Assembly (NCBI GenBank): GCA_030180135.1
Contig: CM058234.1
Coordinates: forward strand, 29,856,766 to 29,920,765
Direction: 5' to 3'
Source of the DNA: Orychophragmus violaceus
Lineage: Eukaryota > Streptophyta > Magnoliopsida > Brassicales > Brassicaceae
DNA length: 64,000 bases
Part shown: positions 1 to 12,129 of the stretch, piece by piece
Numbering within the stretch: the first letter of the stretch is position 1
How the letters are laid out: each line of letters begins with the position of its first letter
Notes under the pieces: generated by a model
Seen by the model: only the letters and a program-made list of their open reading frames with translations
Database searches by the model: none
What the model was told of the DNA's origin: nothing
Made by a program: the position numbers and the translations under genes

Positions 1-1383
1 TTGCTAAGTGTGGGGGAAGTATATGTTGGTCTTGATGTCTGCAGGTGAAATCTTTCATGTGGATTACTAAAGGGAATCTGAGTGTTATTGCTTCAACGAT
101 GAAAAGAGTTTCTGAAGAGTTTTCAAACCTCTTCACCATTCTAGTTCTTTGTTTTGCTTGAGGGCAAGCAAAGGTTAAGTGTGGGAGAGTTGATATATCA
201 TGGTTTTTACTGGTTTTATGCCATGATATAAGTCTGTTTTAGAGTCTATTTGTGTTTCTTTAGAGTCTTTTACAGGTTTTATTAGGTACACGCACGTTTG
301 GAGCTTATTGGAGTGATTTGGAGATTTGGTCCGAGAGAGAGAACTCACTGTCCAGTTTTGGGATCATGCAACGATCGACGCACACCTGCATCGGTCGATG
401 CACTACACGAATGGGCCAGACTCGGCGGTTTAATAAAGAATGCTGATATTGCAGAAAAGCTCAGAAGTTCTAGATATTTACACAGAGGCCCAAAATGTGT
501 TTTAGCTATTTAATTAGGTTTTTAGATCAGTTTTTAGAGACGCTTACATACGCTATCATAATTTAGAGCAAAGAGTTTTTAGAGCTTTTGGGGCTGATCT
601 GATCCTGTACTACACCTTTATTTTGGAGAAGATTTCGAACCCCTTCACTTGTTTTAATCTCTTTTATGATATCTAATTATTCATTGATTATGTTTACATC
701 TTCTATGTCTGAGTAGATTCATAGTTAGGTTTAGGGTTTCTCATTAAGGATTTCATGATTTGCTAGACTTGTTTAATTCAGTTAAGGATTCATATCATAT
801 CTGTTCTTCAATCTAAATTGTGTTTAATGCTAGTTCTAACCTGATCAATTAGAATCTAGATCTTAGGTAGCTAAATACGACACGAAAGTGTGGTTTAGAA
901 TCTGAACTATTTAGGTTGAGCAATTAAAATTCTCATAAAGGAATTTGGTTTAGCTTAATTGTGAACATATCGAACTTGGAATTAAAGCTGGTTTAATCTG
1001 TTAGTAATTGCAAAGGAATTTGGATTGTTGCACTTAGACTTAGAGAATTCTCGCAACGACAGTTGGTTAATTCTATATCCGTGTTTTGAGTTCTAGAATT
1101 GTGCTTAATTAGATCCTGGCTGAATGAACTGTCTGCTTGTCTGATTTCCTGAGAACGCCCTAGACTTAGCGCCCTTAATTAACTGCTTTCACAACCGATA
1201 AATCTTGCTACTTGTTTACTTTCTCGCATTACTTTTAGTTACATCACATCTGCTTTCTCTTAGTTTAATCTCTTAGTTCTTAATCTATCGAAACCGGAGT
1301 CTCTGTAGATTCGATACCCTATATACTACAATCACTTGACTGTGCACTTGCAGTAGAATAGGATTAAAACTAGACCCCTATCA
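1..1383 (+). mobile_element. 3' end of a partial Athila-like Ty3 LTR element
   Basis: Only the last ~190 bp of the internal region and the 3' LTR are in the window. Bases 1-190 match 15334-15523 of the complete element at 7605-16725 closely, including two polypurine motifs (near 6-18 and 177-189) and a hairpin at 153-172 just before the second. The LTR follows at 191 and ends in TATCA at 1383. The element lies inside a minus-strand copia fragment whose reverse transcriptase part must lie left of the window. The 5-bp target duplication would be AGCTG (1384-1388); its partner is out of view. Confidence 0.85.
191..1383 (+). repeat. 3' LTR of the partial Athila-like element
   Basis: Starts TGATAT and ends TATCA, like the LTRs at 7605-8801 and 15524-16725, with which it aligns by eye along most of its length at clearly lower identity than those two share. 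It carries the paired CGATCG-type motif at 372-377 and 392-397 (20 bp apart), the same layout as in the other LTRs. The small open frame inside it is not a gene. Confidence 0.85.
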
Positions 1384-1485
1384 AGCTGACGACATATTAA
1401 TTTCTGAACCTACTTTATGTGATCCTTGAACCAACTTTGTACTGAATGTGACCGTCTTGGTCCTTTTCCTTTTATTTTTCTTCTC

Positions 1486-3667
1486 TTAAATTGATTTCTT
1501 ATACAATTTTTCCTCATCAAAGACAACATTCCTGCTGATAGTAGACTTTCCTTCCTCGGGTAACCAGATTCTGTAGCCTTTTGTTCCATGTGGATATCCC
1601 ATGAAGATTCCCTTGATAGCTCTAGGACTCATCTTATCATGTTTCGTATGGAAATATACAACACACCAAAATCTTATGAGATGTCCATAATCCACCTTTG
1701 ATTCTGACCAAACCTCCTCTGGGTTTCAAAGCTATGTTAGGAGTTCTGTTTATCAGATAAACCGTTGTAGCTGTTGCCTCTGCCCCCAAAACTCTTTTAC
1801 AACTTTGATTCTGCTAACATACATCTGATTTTGTCTGCAATCGTCATGTTCATTCTCACAGAAACCTCATTCTGTTGTGGTGTATAGGTACAAGTCATCT
1901 GCCTCTTAATCATGAATTCCTTGCACAGCCTATCCATCTGAATGTTGCAAAATATAATCCGTTGTCTATTATAAGACACTTAATCCTTTAACCTGTTTGA
2001 TTTTCCACAATCTCTTTCCATTCTGCAAATGTTTCATAAACCATCATCTTTACTCCGTAGAAATCTTATCCAAACTTCCTAGAGTGATTATCAATGAAAG
2101 TTAAGAAAATTTCCACCCTGAAAAACATTCCACATTATAAACTGATCCCCACAAGTCGCTATGAACATATCGGAGAACCTCTTTTTTGTATAATTTCATG
2201 AACATATCTGAGAACCTCTTATGTTACTTCCCAAGTACACATTCTTCACAGAATTCTAGAATATGAACCTCTTTCTTATCAAGGTAGCCTTCCTTTACAA
2301 AGATATTCATGTTCTTGAGGCTCATATGTCCTAGTCTGGAATTCCATATGTTTGTAATGTTGATTCCATCTCTTGCAATTGCAGCTTCTGAACTGATAAT
2401 TGTTCCTTGTAGATAGTATAACTCGTCCTGATACTTTCCTGATAACATCTTATGTCCTTGTTTACAGAAACATACTTTGAATCCTTCTCATGTATAATTG
2501 CAACCATTTTTTCCAGTTGGTCATCTGATATGAGATTTCTGCCCATGGTAGGCATATATCTCACATCAGTGAGAATCATGGTTGAATTATCAGGATCAGT
2601 ATCTTTAACTTTCATATTCCTCTGACTTCAATAAAAGTGTTATTGCACATCAATACATTTCCTACATCCACTTCCTCAAGATCAAACATCACATCCTTGT
2701 TGTGAAACGTGCAACCTCAATCCAAAACCCACTCATCTTTGCTTTATGTCAAGATTGCGATTAGAATCGTAGGATGATCCTCTATTGTGGCCATGTTTGC
2801 GGAATTGGACTGTTTTTTATTCTTACTTTCTGGACAGTCCTTTTTAAAATGGCCCTCCTTACCACAGACCCAACATTCCCTTGCTTTAGGCTTTGATTGG
2901 TGACCTTTCATGTGACATGTATCCTTGCTCTTTCTCTTTCCCCTTGAGTGTTCCTTTTTATTATCTTATCTTCCTCTATTGACGTATAGACCTTCTGATT
3001 CATTCATGCTTTTCCCCAAGAGTCCAGCTTCTCTAAGCTCAACTTCTTTAGCATGAGAAGATGTTAAAACTTCTGATAGCGTTAAATATTCCTTCTTGTT
3101 TCTATACTTCAAAGTATGATCAAGTGAGGCATACACCTTAGGTAGTCATGATAGCACTTAGATTTCCTGATCTTCATCAAAAATTGTGATGTCTAGACTA
3201 GTTAGATCATCAACCAGCTTCTGAAACATATCTATATTCTATTATATGGATTTACAGTCCTTCATTCTGAAACTTGCAAATCTTTGTTTGAGATGGATTC
3301 TATTAGGCAGTGTCTTAGTCTGATAATAATCTTCCAATGCCTTCTATACTCCTTAAGCCATACTATGTTTTATTAATTTCTAAAGAACTATAGTTGTTAA
3401 ACTTGAACAAATTAAGTTATTTTCCCTAAAGTCCCTATCCTTCTTGGACTTAGTAGTAATGGTCGAGTCTGATTTCTTTGAATCAGCATTAGTTGATTCT
3501 TCCTCTTCTTTTACGTCATGTCCTTCTGTAATTTCTTGTAGAATACCACCTAGAACTTGCAGTTCTAACTTCATCTGCATTCTTAACTTCCACATATCAA
3601 AGTCTCCAGTTCCATCGAACTTTTCCATCTCAGCCTTATGGATTCCATATTTAACACTTCTTGACAT
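1486..3667 (-). pseudogene. Ty1-copia gag-pol remnant (gag to integrase)
   Basis: Gag begins near 3667 with a DMWKLRM stretch typical of copia gag. A CCHC knuckle (CWVCGKEGHFKKDC) is encoded near 2835-2880. The protease end shows a YMPTMGRNLIS stretch near 2540, then the GAG-pre-integrase signature SRLGHMS near 2320-2340. Integrase follows: YTPQQN near 1870-1890 and a C-terminal piece ending near 1486. The reading frame changes repeatedly and no full-length product is possible. RT and RNase H would continue left of 1384 and are separated by the younger LTR insertion. Confidence 0.85.
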
Positions 3668-3775
3668 CTTCTGCCTTGGTCAAAATCTTTCTTGATCGCA
3701 AACCCTCAGAAACAATTGAAAACACCTTGCTTCAACCAGAAGCCTTATGCGCTCTCGATCGAGCTCTGATACCAC

Positions 3776-4190
3776 TTGTTAAGAAATCAGAATACTTCCG
3801 GCTTGAATTCGTTACTAGAATTAGTTCGAATCGGATTGATTCTTGTTTGAAGGTTTGTTAATGCGATTGAAAAGTAAAGAACCCTTGAGAATTGTTCATC
3901 CAATTACTTGCGTTAATCGGGGAGTGGAAGTAATCCACCATGCTTGTAATATCTTTATTATAAACGATGTGTTTACAAAGATCGTGAACCGCTTGAGACT
4001 AATGACTCTGCTTCTCCTTTGCAGCTATTACCGGAGTATCCAAGCAAAGCTCAGCCGTGAAGAATATCGCCGTGGAAGAGATGAGAGTGACTTCTCTACC
4101 ACGTGCCGTCGACCGTACCGCCGAAGATCAAAGAACCCGGAGACGAGTACCCAAGTTACTAACACAAACCAAGAAGCCGAAACCTTGAAG

Positions 4191-4287
<97 letters not shown>

Positions 4288-4450
4288 CTGCTATATTTCT
4301 CTGTGTAACAAAAATGAAGAAAATGATGTTGACCAATCCTTTTAAATAATGAATTGCCCGCAAACTTATCTGGTCGAGCTGGAATTGGGTTTACGTCTAA
4401 CTGGCCCAAACTGATTATAATTGGCCCAACTAAACTCAACTCGTTATAAT
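3776..4450 (-). repeat. 5' LTR of the copia fragment, outer edge uncertain
   Basis: The inner LTR edge is TGTTAAGAAATC on the plus strand, directly next to the primer-binding site at 3763-3774 (complement of TGGTATCAGAGC). In the element's own direction a TATA-like TTATTTAAAA lies at about 4349-4340, just before a (GA)n tract, as expected for the U3/R part. The outer edge is set only approximately. Confidence 0.55.
4192..4283. repeat. (CT)n / (GA)n microsatellite, about 46 units
   Basis: An uninterrupted CT dinucleotide run of about 92 bp. It lies in the transcribed-leader part of the minus-strand copia LTR, so it would read (GA)n in the element's RNA. Its purity contrasts with the heavy decay of the surrounding element, which suggests slippage expansion after insertion. 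Confidence 0.95.
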
Positions 4451-5667
4451 GCCAAAAGATGAAACGACGACCAACAAATTAAATCATTTTCATAATCTTC
4501 TGCATTCTCATGTCTTTGACTAAATAAGATTTCAAAGTGTTTTCATCAGTCCACATATATATCGTTAAATAGTTATGTTGGTTCATGGTTGGACCAGATA
4601 CTTATACTTTGGCAATTTTGTGATATACTATTAAATCAATTTGATAATCTTTTGCATTCTAGAGGGTAACCGGGTTATGTTAGTTGGCTAAAGTTATTTG
4701 GATGGCGTTTATGTGGATGTTAAACATGTTTTGTGATGCTTTGGAGTTTTTTGCTATGACATTGTTCTTTAAGAACACTGAGACACCCATCAAAGGGTAT
4801 TGAAGGGAAGCTTCATACAAAGGTATTTTGGTAACTGTGTTTAATAACACAGGTGAAAAGTGGTAGGGATTTAGTGGTAGTGTGACCTGACTTTTTAGTG
4901 GTGATGAGGTATCATGATATCCTACGTCTGATAAGGCAGTAGTTCGCAAACAATTGATCAGAAGAATATGTGTTTATTAATCCGAATGAAAATGGTTATA
5001 AATAAGATGAAAGTATAATGAAAAGTGATAGAGTTACAAAAAGGACTGAGAAAAGATGTTTAAAAGAGATCGGAAGAACAATAGATGATAGCTCGGAGCT
5101 TCTAATATGATCGGATGTTCGCTAGTTACTTGCTCTTGTAAAGCCTGTTCCGATCACAATCGAGATCTCTCTTTTTTGCGGGTAGGATAGGCACACAATA
5201 GATTATCATTGCATCGTTCCACAATTGAACATGGTTTAAACGCAAATTTCATACTTTTCTTGATTCTCGTATCACCCATATGACTTGGGCTTTTGGATAT
5301 AAATGGACCATGACCGAAATTTTATCGATTTCAACAATGGGCCGAGTTAGATCGGGAATGCTAAACCCACCCCAACAAAATGTGCTTTTCTGTCAACGAA
5401 GAAGAGTAAACGGCTGTGTTTGGTTCATCGTACTGTAAGCCTTGGCGATGTAAAGCTCATTAAAAACACCATAAAATGGTAATAATGTAAGCCTTAACGA
5501 TGTAAAGCTAATCAAGAACACCATGAAAATCTAAGCCTTGACGATGTAACATATCTCATATTCTAGCTTAATATACAGCCGATGTTAGAAGGAAACCAAT
5601 TAGAGAGTCTATTAAACCATAATATGCGATTTATAACTAATTTCTTTTTATATTACTTAGGGTGGTT
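4451..5667. other. Intergenic stretch without a recognisable gene
   Basis: No coding sequence with homology that I recognise. A minus-strand 89-codon frame at 4680-4949 has no familiar domain. A stretch from about 4930 to 5380 starts and ends with TG..CA-like bases and has LTR-like composition, but no matching target duplication or primer site was found. A degenerate direct repeat lies at 5434-5551. Confidence 0.5.
5434..5551. repeat. Short direct repeat, three degenerate copies
   Basis: Three copies of a ~45-50 bp unit with the core TAAGCCTTGRCGATGTAA (near 5436, 5487 and 5531), the first two followed by AAAACACCAT-like sequence. It sits just left of the hAT transposon and is not part of it. 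Confidence 0.7.
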
Positions 5668-6449
5668 ATTGTACTTAGGCCTGGGATTATTATCCGGGAT
5701 CCGGATCCGATCCGGGATCCGCTTCGGAAAAACGGATATCCGAGATGTCGGATCCGGATCCGGATAGTAAAATCATAGATCCGTCGGTTTCGGATCCGGA
5801 TCCGGATAATAACAAATTTTAGAACCGGATATCTGATATCCGTTATATATAATAATATAATATAATTTTGTATATATGTTATTCAACTTTAAAATCTCCC
5901 CTATTAATACGATCTTGTAACTGGTAACTAAGTGATTTATAATAAACATCCTAAATGTATTTGTATCAACTATAATGGTAATTTTTTTATTGGAAACATG
6001 GCTTTTTAAGCCCAAATTATAATTTTTGCTCAGCCCAAAACCTCCCCTATTAGCCTGGTTTAATATTGTCGATCAAAAAAAAAGCGTGGCTTAAACTGTT
6101 CTTCTCCTCTTTTCAGAAATTAGGTCACGCAGCAAATCAAGATCAAAACTCATCTTCTCCACTCTCTCTGATATGATTTCTGGTTTTGTTTATACTGAAA
6201 TAAAGATTTGCGTGTATATTTTGTTATCTTCGTCTACCAATTGTGATTTGAGTTTTCTATGGTTTACAAAAGTTTCACACAATTACAATCTCTAAATTTG
6301 ATGTTTGATGATAGGTTTCAATTGAAATTAGTTTCATAGATACATGTCATAAGTTTGTAACAGTGTGTATTATACCTTCAAGATATGATGTTCTAAGTTT
6401 TGTTGTTTAGCACCTTCTTAAAAGAACTTACGATGTCACTTTTTTGTAG

Positions 6450-7604
6450 ATGGATTCAACAGAAGCGACTACAAATCCTCAGCAGACTATGATCCTGCTG
6501 CTGAAAGTCATCCAGAAACACATGGAAAAACTCAAGAGACTGCCTCTTCAACAACTTCTCATGTATCAAAGAAAAGGTCTAAAGTCTGGTCCCATTTTGT
6601 GGAAATTGGCATTCATGATAAGGCTAGGTGTATTCATTGCTCGACACTGATTAAATGTAGAACTAAAGATGGTCCCACAACTAGTGCAATGGGAAAACAC
6701 AGTGAGTCATGCCAATTGACTCCTCATGAGGTATCTGTGGAGAATATGTAAAAAGATGAGGCAGTCGACTTTGTACAATCATAATCAAGTAGATGGGAGT
6801 TTTGGGAGTAAAGTACCATCTTTCTTAGCTTTTAGCCAACCTGCGAGTCGTAAGGCATTAGTTGAGATGATTATCATGGATGAATTTCCTTTTAGGTTTG
6901 TTGAGCATAAGGGATTTAATCGATTTATGATGGTTTCTCAACCTCGTTTCGAAATGCCTTGTCGATAAACTGTGGCTAAAGATGTCTTGGTGATTTATGA
7001 AGATGAAAGGAGCAAACTCAGAACCTTTTTTAGGAACTACAAGGGTAGTATTTCTCTTACTACAGATTGCTGGACGTCCATACAGAATATGTCTTACATG
7101 TGCCTTACTGCCCACTATGTTGATGAAAATTGGAAGCTACACAAAAGGGTAATCAATTTCTGCATAGTAGATAATCATGCAGGGGAAAAAATAGGTAAAA
7201 TGGTTGAGAGGTGCTTGGTTTTTTGGGGAATCAGCAAAGTGTTCACCATCACAGTAGACAATGCTAGTCCTAATGATCTGGCATTGAAGTACTTGAAGAA
7301 AAAGCTGACTTCGTGGGGAACAACTATCTTGAACGGGGAATTTCTTCACATGCGTTGTGGTGCTCATATTTTGGGTCTGATTTTGAAAGATGGTCTTCAA
7401 GAGGTACATGGGGCAGTCTTAAGGATTTGATCAGCTGTCAGGTATGTTCGATCTTCTCCTAGTAGGCTGAAAAGGTTTAAATAGTGTTTAGAGCATCAAA
7501 AGGTTGAAACCAATGCTGGTCTTAGCTTATATGTCTCCTATTTTGCAGTATTTTTATGATGCTACTGTGAATATTTCTGGATCTAAATATGTCACTGAAA
7601 ATAC
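6450..7604 (+). pseudogene. hAT transposase, 5' part (BED finger and core)
   Basis: ATG at 6450 opens a short frame; a shift near 6485 leads into the frame carrying a BED-type zinc finger (WSHFVEIG, then CIHC, with a following H..C pair) at about 6570-6715. Further shifts and stops follow. The catalytic core resumes at 6972-7430 with LTTDCWTS, containing an acidic residue of the hAT core, and MRCGAHILGL, the RCxAH-like motif. The coding region is interrupted at 7605 by the Athila-like element and resumes at 16731. Family: Ac/Tam3-type, RICESLEEPER-like. Confidence 0.88.
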
Positions 7605-8801
7605 TGATATACCATGGATTTTAGGGTTTTTAACTATGGTATATGTCTTATTTACCGAGTCTTTTATTATGTTTTGGAGTCTTTTAGGTATGCTTACGGG
7701 TCTAGGTACGTTTGGAGCGGATTTAGAGATTATGGCGCATTCTGGAGCTATTTGGAGCATTTGGCCGAGAGGAGAAGTTCACTGTCCAAAACAGAGATTT
7801 GCATCGATCGACACATCTCGTGCATCGATCGACACACATGCGAATCAGACTTATTCTTGGCGGTTTAATGAAAGATTTGGAAATTGTACTTTAGCCCAGA
7901 AGTTTCTCATAATTACAAAGAGGCTCCAGCCGTGATTAGATCATTATATTAGGGTTTTTAGCCACTTGTTTAGGCTACGCTTTCATACTTTGAGCATAGA
8001 GATTTTAGAGCTTTTGGGGCTGATCTGAACATGTACTGCTTCCTGCTTTTGGAGAAGATTCCGAACCCATTTTATTCTTTACTCTCTATTTATGCAATTT
8101 ATTCATTCATTGATTTGTGTTTCATTAATCATGTCTAAGTAGATTCATAGTTAGGTTTAGGGATTCTCGTTAGGGTTTTCATGACTTGTTAGATTAATTT
8201 ATCAGTTTAGGATTCATAACTTATTTGTTCTTCAACCTGAATTGTGCTTAATACTAGTTTCTAACCTGATCACTTATAATCTAGACTTTAGGTTATTAAA
8301 TTGACACGAAAGTGTAATTTAGAATCTGATCTATTTAGGTTGAGCAATTGAATTATCCGCAAATAAATTTGGTTTAATTGAATTGTGAACAAATCGAACT
8401 TGCACTTAAGGCTAGTTTAATCTGTTAGGAATTGCAAAGAAATTTGGGTTTCTGCTATTAGACTTAGAGAATTCTCGCTACGAAAGTTGGTTAGTTCTAT
8501 ATCTGTGTTTGAGTTCTAGAACCGAACTTAATTTGATCCTGACTGATAGTTAATCTGCTTGTCTGATTTCCTGAGAACTCCCTAGACTTGACGCTTTTAG
8601 TACCTGCTTACAAACCACTCTTGCTACTGATTTACTTTATGTTCTGATTTACTGCTTATTCTCTGTTTCACCTAGCTTAACTTGTCGTTCTACAATCAAT
8701 CGTAAGGTCTAGAGTCTCTGTGGATTTCGATACCCTATATACTATTGTCACGTCTGTGCACTTGCAGTGTAGATCTAGGGATTAAAACTCTGATCGTATC
8801 A
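7605..8801 (+). repeat. 5' LTR of Athila-like element 1
   Basis: 1,197 bp, from TGATATACC to GATCGTATCA. Carries a CGATCG pair at 7805-7810 and 7826-7831. Confidence 0.93.
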
Positions 8802-8807
8802 AGTTTT

Positions 8808-8825
8808 TGGCGCCGTTGCCGGGGA
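8808..8825 (+). other. Primer-binding site, tRNA-Asp type
   Basis: TGGCGCCGTTGCCGGGGA is complementary to the 3' end of plant tRNA-Asp(GUC) and lies 6 bp after the LTR, as in Athila and related Ty3 elements. Confidence 0.9.
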
Positions 8826-9039
8826 CTCTTTTGAGTCTTCGATAGATTTGAATTTAAAGTTTAGACTAGGTTTTTCATTTTTATTTTTGTTACTAATTTC
8901 TCTGTTTTTCTCTGTTTCAGGTCTGATATCGCTTTGCATCGATCAATGCATCTTATGAATCTATCGACACAAGGTGACATGAGTTGAATCGATCGTTGCA
9001 TCCTAGCATCGATCGTTGCACTGCGATTACCGACGGTTT

Positions 9040-11787
9040 ATGCAGACTCGTGAGACCAGAAGTAATCCGAACTCGAATCTCGTGAATCTCAGGCTTGAGG
9101 AACTTTCTAGACTAGAGAGAACAGACAGAAAAGGTCAATAAGCAAGGATGAATAACAATCCCTTGATTCTGAGACCTGATGATGAGGGTGTTCTGAGGGA
9201 CGACCAGAACAACCGGTACAATGATGCTGGGCATAGGATTGATGTTGAGGGACATGTGATCCTTGAACCTGAACCTGAACCTGAACCTGAACCTGAAGGT
9301 TAAAGGTAGATGATAAATCCTCCTGCTAATGAGAGGACTCTAGCTGACTACAACCGTCCGGATGAGTTCCATGCTAACCGGTCAGCAATTGTACCTCCGG
9401 GCTTTGAGAGGAATGATTTCGAGATCAAGACTGTCTATTACTATCTTCTTAGGCAGAATCCGTTCCATGGTCTCCCACATGAGCAACCCATGGACCATAT
9501 TGACGAGTTTGAGGACTTCATCACTGGAATGAAGTACAATGGGGTAAACTATGACTACTTGTTTCTCAAACTTTTCCCTTATTCTCTCGCTGGAGATGCT
9601 GCAGCTTGGCTGAAAAAACTTCCATCTGGGAAGTTTACTACTTGGGATGCTGTGAAGAGAGAGTTGTTGAGGCACTTTTATGATGATGCTCGCTCTGATC
9701 AGTCGAGACAGGATATTCTCACCTTTACCCAAGGTCCTACATAGCCTCTTAAGTCTGCTTGGATGAGGTTTAAGAAGTACCAACGTGACTGTCCTCACCA
9801 TGGATTCTCTGAAGTGACGCTGTTGGGCTTATTCTTCAGAGGTATTGATCTCCACTATCAGTCTGCATTGGACAATGCTAGCAATGAAAATTTCAATACA
9901 AGGACTCCTGAGCAGGCTAAGACATTGATTGATAACTTGGTGAGCAGTAATAGTGCCAAGACTGCTGATAGGAGAAGGAAAGAGTCTGGTGGGAAGATAG
10001 ATAATCTGGAGATTGCTGATATTAGGAACAAGCTGGACACTGTTCATAGTTTGTTGACTGGAAAGAAAGCTGTCCACTTTGCTCAGGAAGTTGAAGTGTT
10101 TCAGGCTGAAGAAGATCACCAAGAAGAGGATGTGAAATACATTAATTGCTCTGGATTCTAAGGAAACAGGTTTGGTAATCAGCAAGGTAATAAGTTCTTT
10201 AATGGTGGACAGAAGAGTGCTTTCACAAGCAACCAAAACTCTTCAGGCTATGGTCAGACTGCTGGTTATCAGAAACCTTTTCAGCAAGGTAATTCTTATC
10301 AGAGGACTTATGGATCATCCTCATATCAGACACCTCCTGCTGCTAGTGCTCGTGAGAGTAAGATGGAAGCAATGATGGAACAGTTGCTGGAGGGTCAGAC
10401 TAAGACTGTTGTGGACTTCAACAAGAAGTTGGATGCTGTGTATGAGGATCTTAATGGGAAGTTTGAATCCTTGAATACACATGTGAAGCAGTTGGATACC
10501 CAAGTGAACCAAATTTCAAGCTCAGTTAAAGGGAAAAATGTTATGGATACCCATATTAAAGTTTGGTCAGTTCATATTGATGATGGGTCAAACCGAGGAG
10601 AGAAATTTGAGTTTAAGACAGCTGAACTCGTGGAAGAGGCTGAAAAATCCGAGACTGAAGCAAAACTGTCGGCTGGAATCTGTGATAAATTAACTGCATC
10701 GAACGATGCACCATGTGCGTCGATCGTTGCAAGTTGTGGAGCAGACTTACTTGTTTCTTCTGGTACTGCTGAAGAGAAGGCTCACAAGCCTACTACACCT
10801 TCCCCAGAGGTGTTTGAGATATCTCAACAGGAACTTGATGAAGCCAGACAGCTAGAAGTGATGGATGAGAAGTTGGAAGAAGTTCCACAACCTGATGATC
10901 CACCATATCACCCTTGTGTGCAGAGATACTTGGAGAAGATGCTGCCAATGGACGAAGTGTTGAAAGATTGGGTGATAGTGATCCCTAAGCAAATCATTGA
11001 TGTTTTGCTAACTCAGATTCCTAAGAAGCTACTTGATCCTGGTATATTTGTGATGAGTTGTTCCATCTTTGAGGATAGCTTTAGGCGCTCCTTGTGTGAT
11101 TTAGGAGCTGCTGGAAATTTCATGCCATACTCTATGGCAGAGAAGCTGGGAATGACAGATTTTTCACCCACTAGGACCTCTCTGGTTCTAGCTGATCAGT
11201 CAAGAAATATTCCAGAAGGAGTTCTTGAGGATGTCCCAGTGAGAGTTGAAAACTACTTAGTTCCGACAGATTTTGTGGTGCTTAAGTACGACAGTGAGCC
11301 GAATGATGCTCTGATACTGGGAAAACCTTTCTTAGCCACAGCTGGTGCGAAGATTGATGTGAGGCATGGTCTGATTGATCTCCATCTGGGAGATGAGCCT
11401 CTACACTTTGAGATGGATATGCTGCGCAGGCCAAAGATTGATGGTCAAACCTTTAGCATTGAGGATGGACAGGAAGCGCAGAGATGTGAGACTTTAGTTT
11501 ATTATCCTGGAGAAGAGAAGATGGTGGTTTCTGCAGATTCCACTCTAACATCTTCAGAGCTTGCAACTGCTTCTAAGCAGAAAGCTCTTAACATCAGAAT
11601 CTCACCAGAGCAAAGTTACGCGTCTTCTAAGCTCGGTTCTACTAACTTTATTGTTGTGGATGCAGGAGAACATCGCATCCCTACGTTCCTGGGAAGAGCT
11701 CACACTGATAATGCTTACTCTCCATCTTGGATGAGGAGACTTTCGCAGAGGCACTCACAGTCTCTGTCGAAACCTCCAGGAGTCTGA
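9040..11787 (+). pseudogene. Athila-type gag with retropepsin-like domain, five stops
   Basis: One continuous frame from ATG 9040 to TGA 11785-11787, broken only by in-frame stops at 9139 (TAA), 9301 (TAA), 9307 (TAG), 9742 (TAG) and 10159 (TAA); there is no frameshift. The N-terminus has a Glu-Pro repeat from a GAACCT hexamer (9264-9296). The gag core (FEIKTVYYYLLRQNPFHGLP onward, 9418-10100) is the retrotransposon gag fold. A Gly/Gln-rich linker follows, then a coiled-coil-like part from 10363. The retropepsin-like domain near 11040-11400 has CDLGAAGNFMP, with DLG in place of the usual D(T/S)G, and ILGKPFLATAG. Nothing follows that could be RT. Confidence 0.88.
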
Positions 11788-11800
11788 TCTTGTTCATCCG

Positions 11801-11862
11801 GTCAAGCTAATGACCTTAAACAAGCGCTGAGTGGGAGGCAACCCACTGTTTGGTTTGTACAT
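11801..11862 (+). promoter_or_regulatory. Conserved post-gag RNA block with two hairpins
   Basis: Starts 13 bp after the gag stop. Hairpin 1: GTCA 11801-11804 with TGAC 11811-11814. A linker TTAAACAAGCGCT follows. Hairpin 2: AGTGGG with CCCACT (11830-11846), loop AGGCAA. Then comes TTTGTACAT. The same order, with different stem bases, follows the gag of the second pol-less element at 52496-52560. The pairing was read by eye; the role is unknown. Confidence 0.7.
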
Positions 11863-11945
11863 ATTATTTTTGGTGTTTTTCTTAGGATTTTACGTTTTGG
11901 TTTTGTTTTTGGTGTGTTTTCACTGCAGAATACGATTCTGGAGAT

Positions 11946-12115
11946 CTGCGTCGATCGTTTCACTTGTTGCGACGATCGATGCAGGGTGATTTGACGAAGA
12001 AAAATCGCTTTGTGACGATCGTTGCGGTCCTGTGAAACGGTCGCTGCAAGGGGATTTAACGAAAGAATGAAGTCGCATTGCAACGATCGCTGCACTTAGT
12101 GCAACGGTCGATGCA
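11946..12115 (+). repeat. Post-gag cluster of paired CGATCG-type palindromes
   Basis: Three pairs: 11952/11973, 12016/12038 and 12084/12105, each 21-22 bp start to start. Flanks are mostly TGCA or TGC, so many sites read TGCAWCGATCGWTGCA. Confidence 0.85.
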
Positions 12116-12129
12116 AGCGCGAGCAGGTA

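Larger units (their letters stand above)
1384..4450 (-). mobile_element. Degenerate Ty1-copia retrotransposon, 5' part
   Basis: On the minus strand the order is LTR (~4450 to 3776), initiator-tRNA-Met type primer-binding site (3763-3774), gag, zinc knuckle, protease region, GAG-pre-integrase and integrase. The element is cut at 1383/1384 by the Athila-like insertion, so reverse transcriptase and RNase H are missing from the window. Many stops and frameshifts make it an old, dead copy. The outer LTR edge is not fixed, because I see no certain target duplication. Confidence 0.85.

Noticed and set aside
298..513. 71-codon open frame in the first LTR
   Set aside because: Lies wholly in a non-coding LTR, starts with TTG, and has no domain.
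4028..4439. Frames encoding poly(Arg-Glu) or poly(Ser-Leu)
   Set aside because: Translation of the CT/GA microsatellite in an LTR.
4928..5380. Possible solo LTR (TGATAAGG...CCCCAACA on the plus strand)
   Set aside because: TG/CA ends and composition fit, but flanks do not form a 5-bp duplication and no primer site or second copy is visible.
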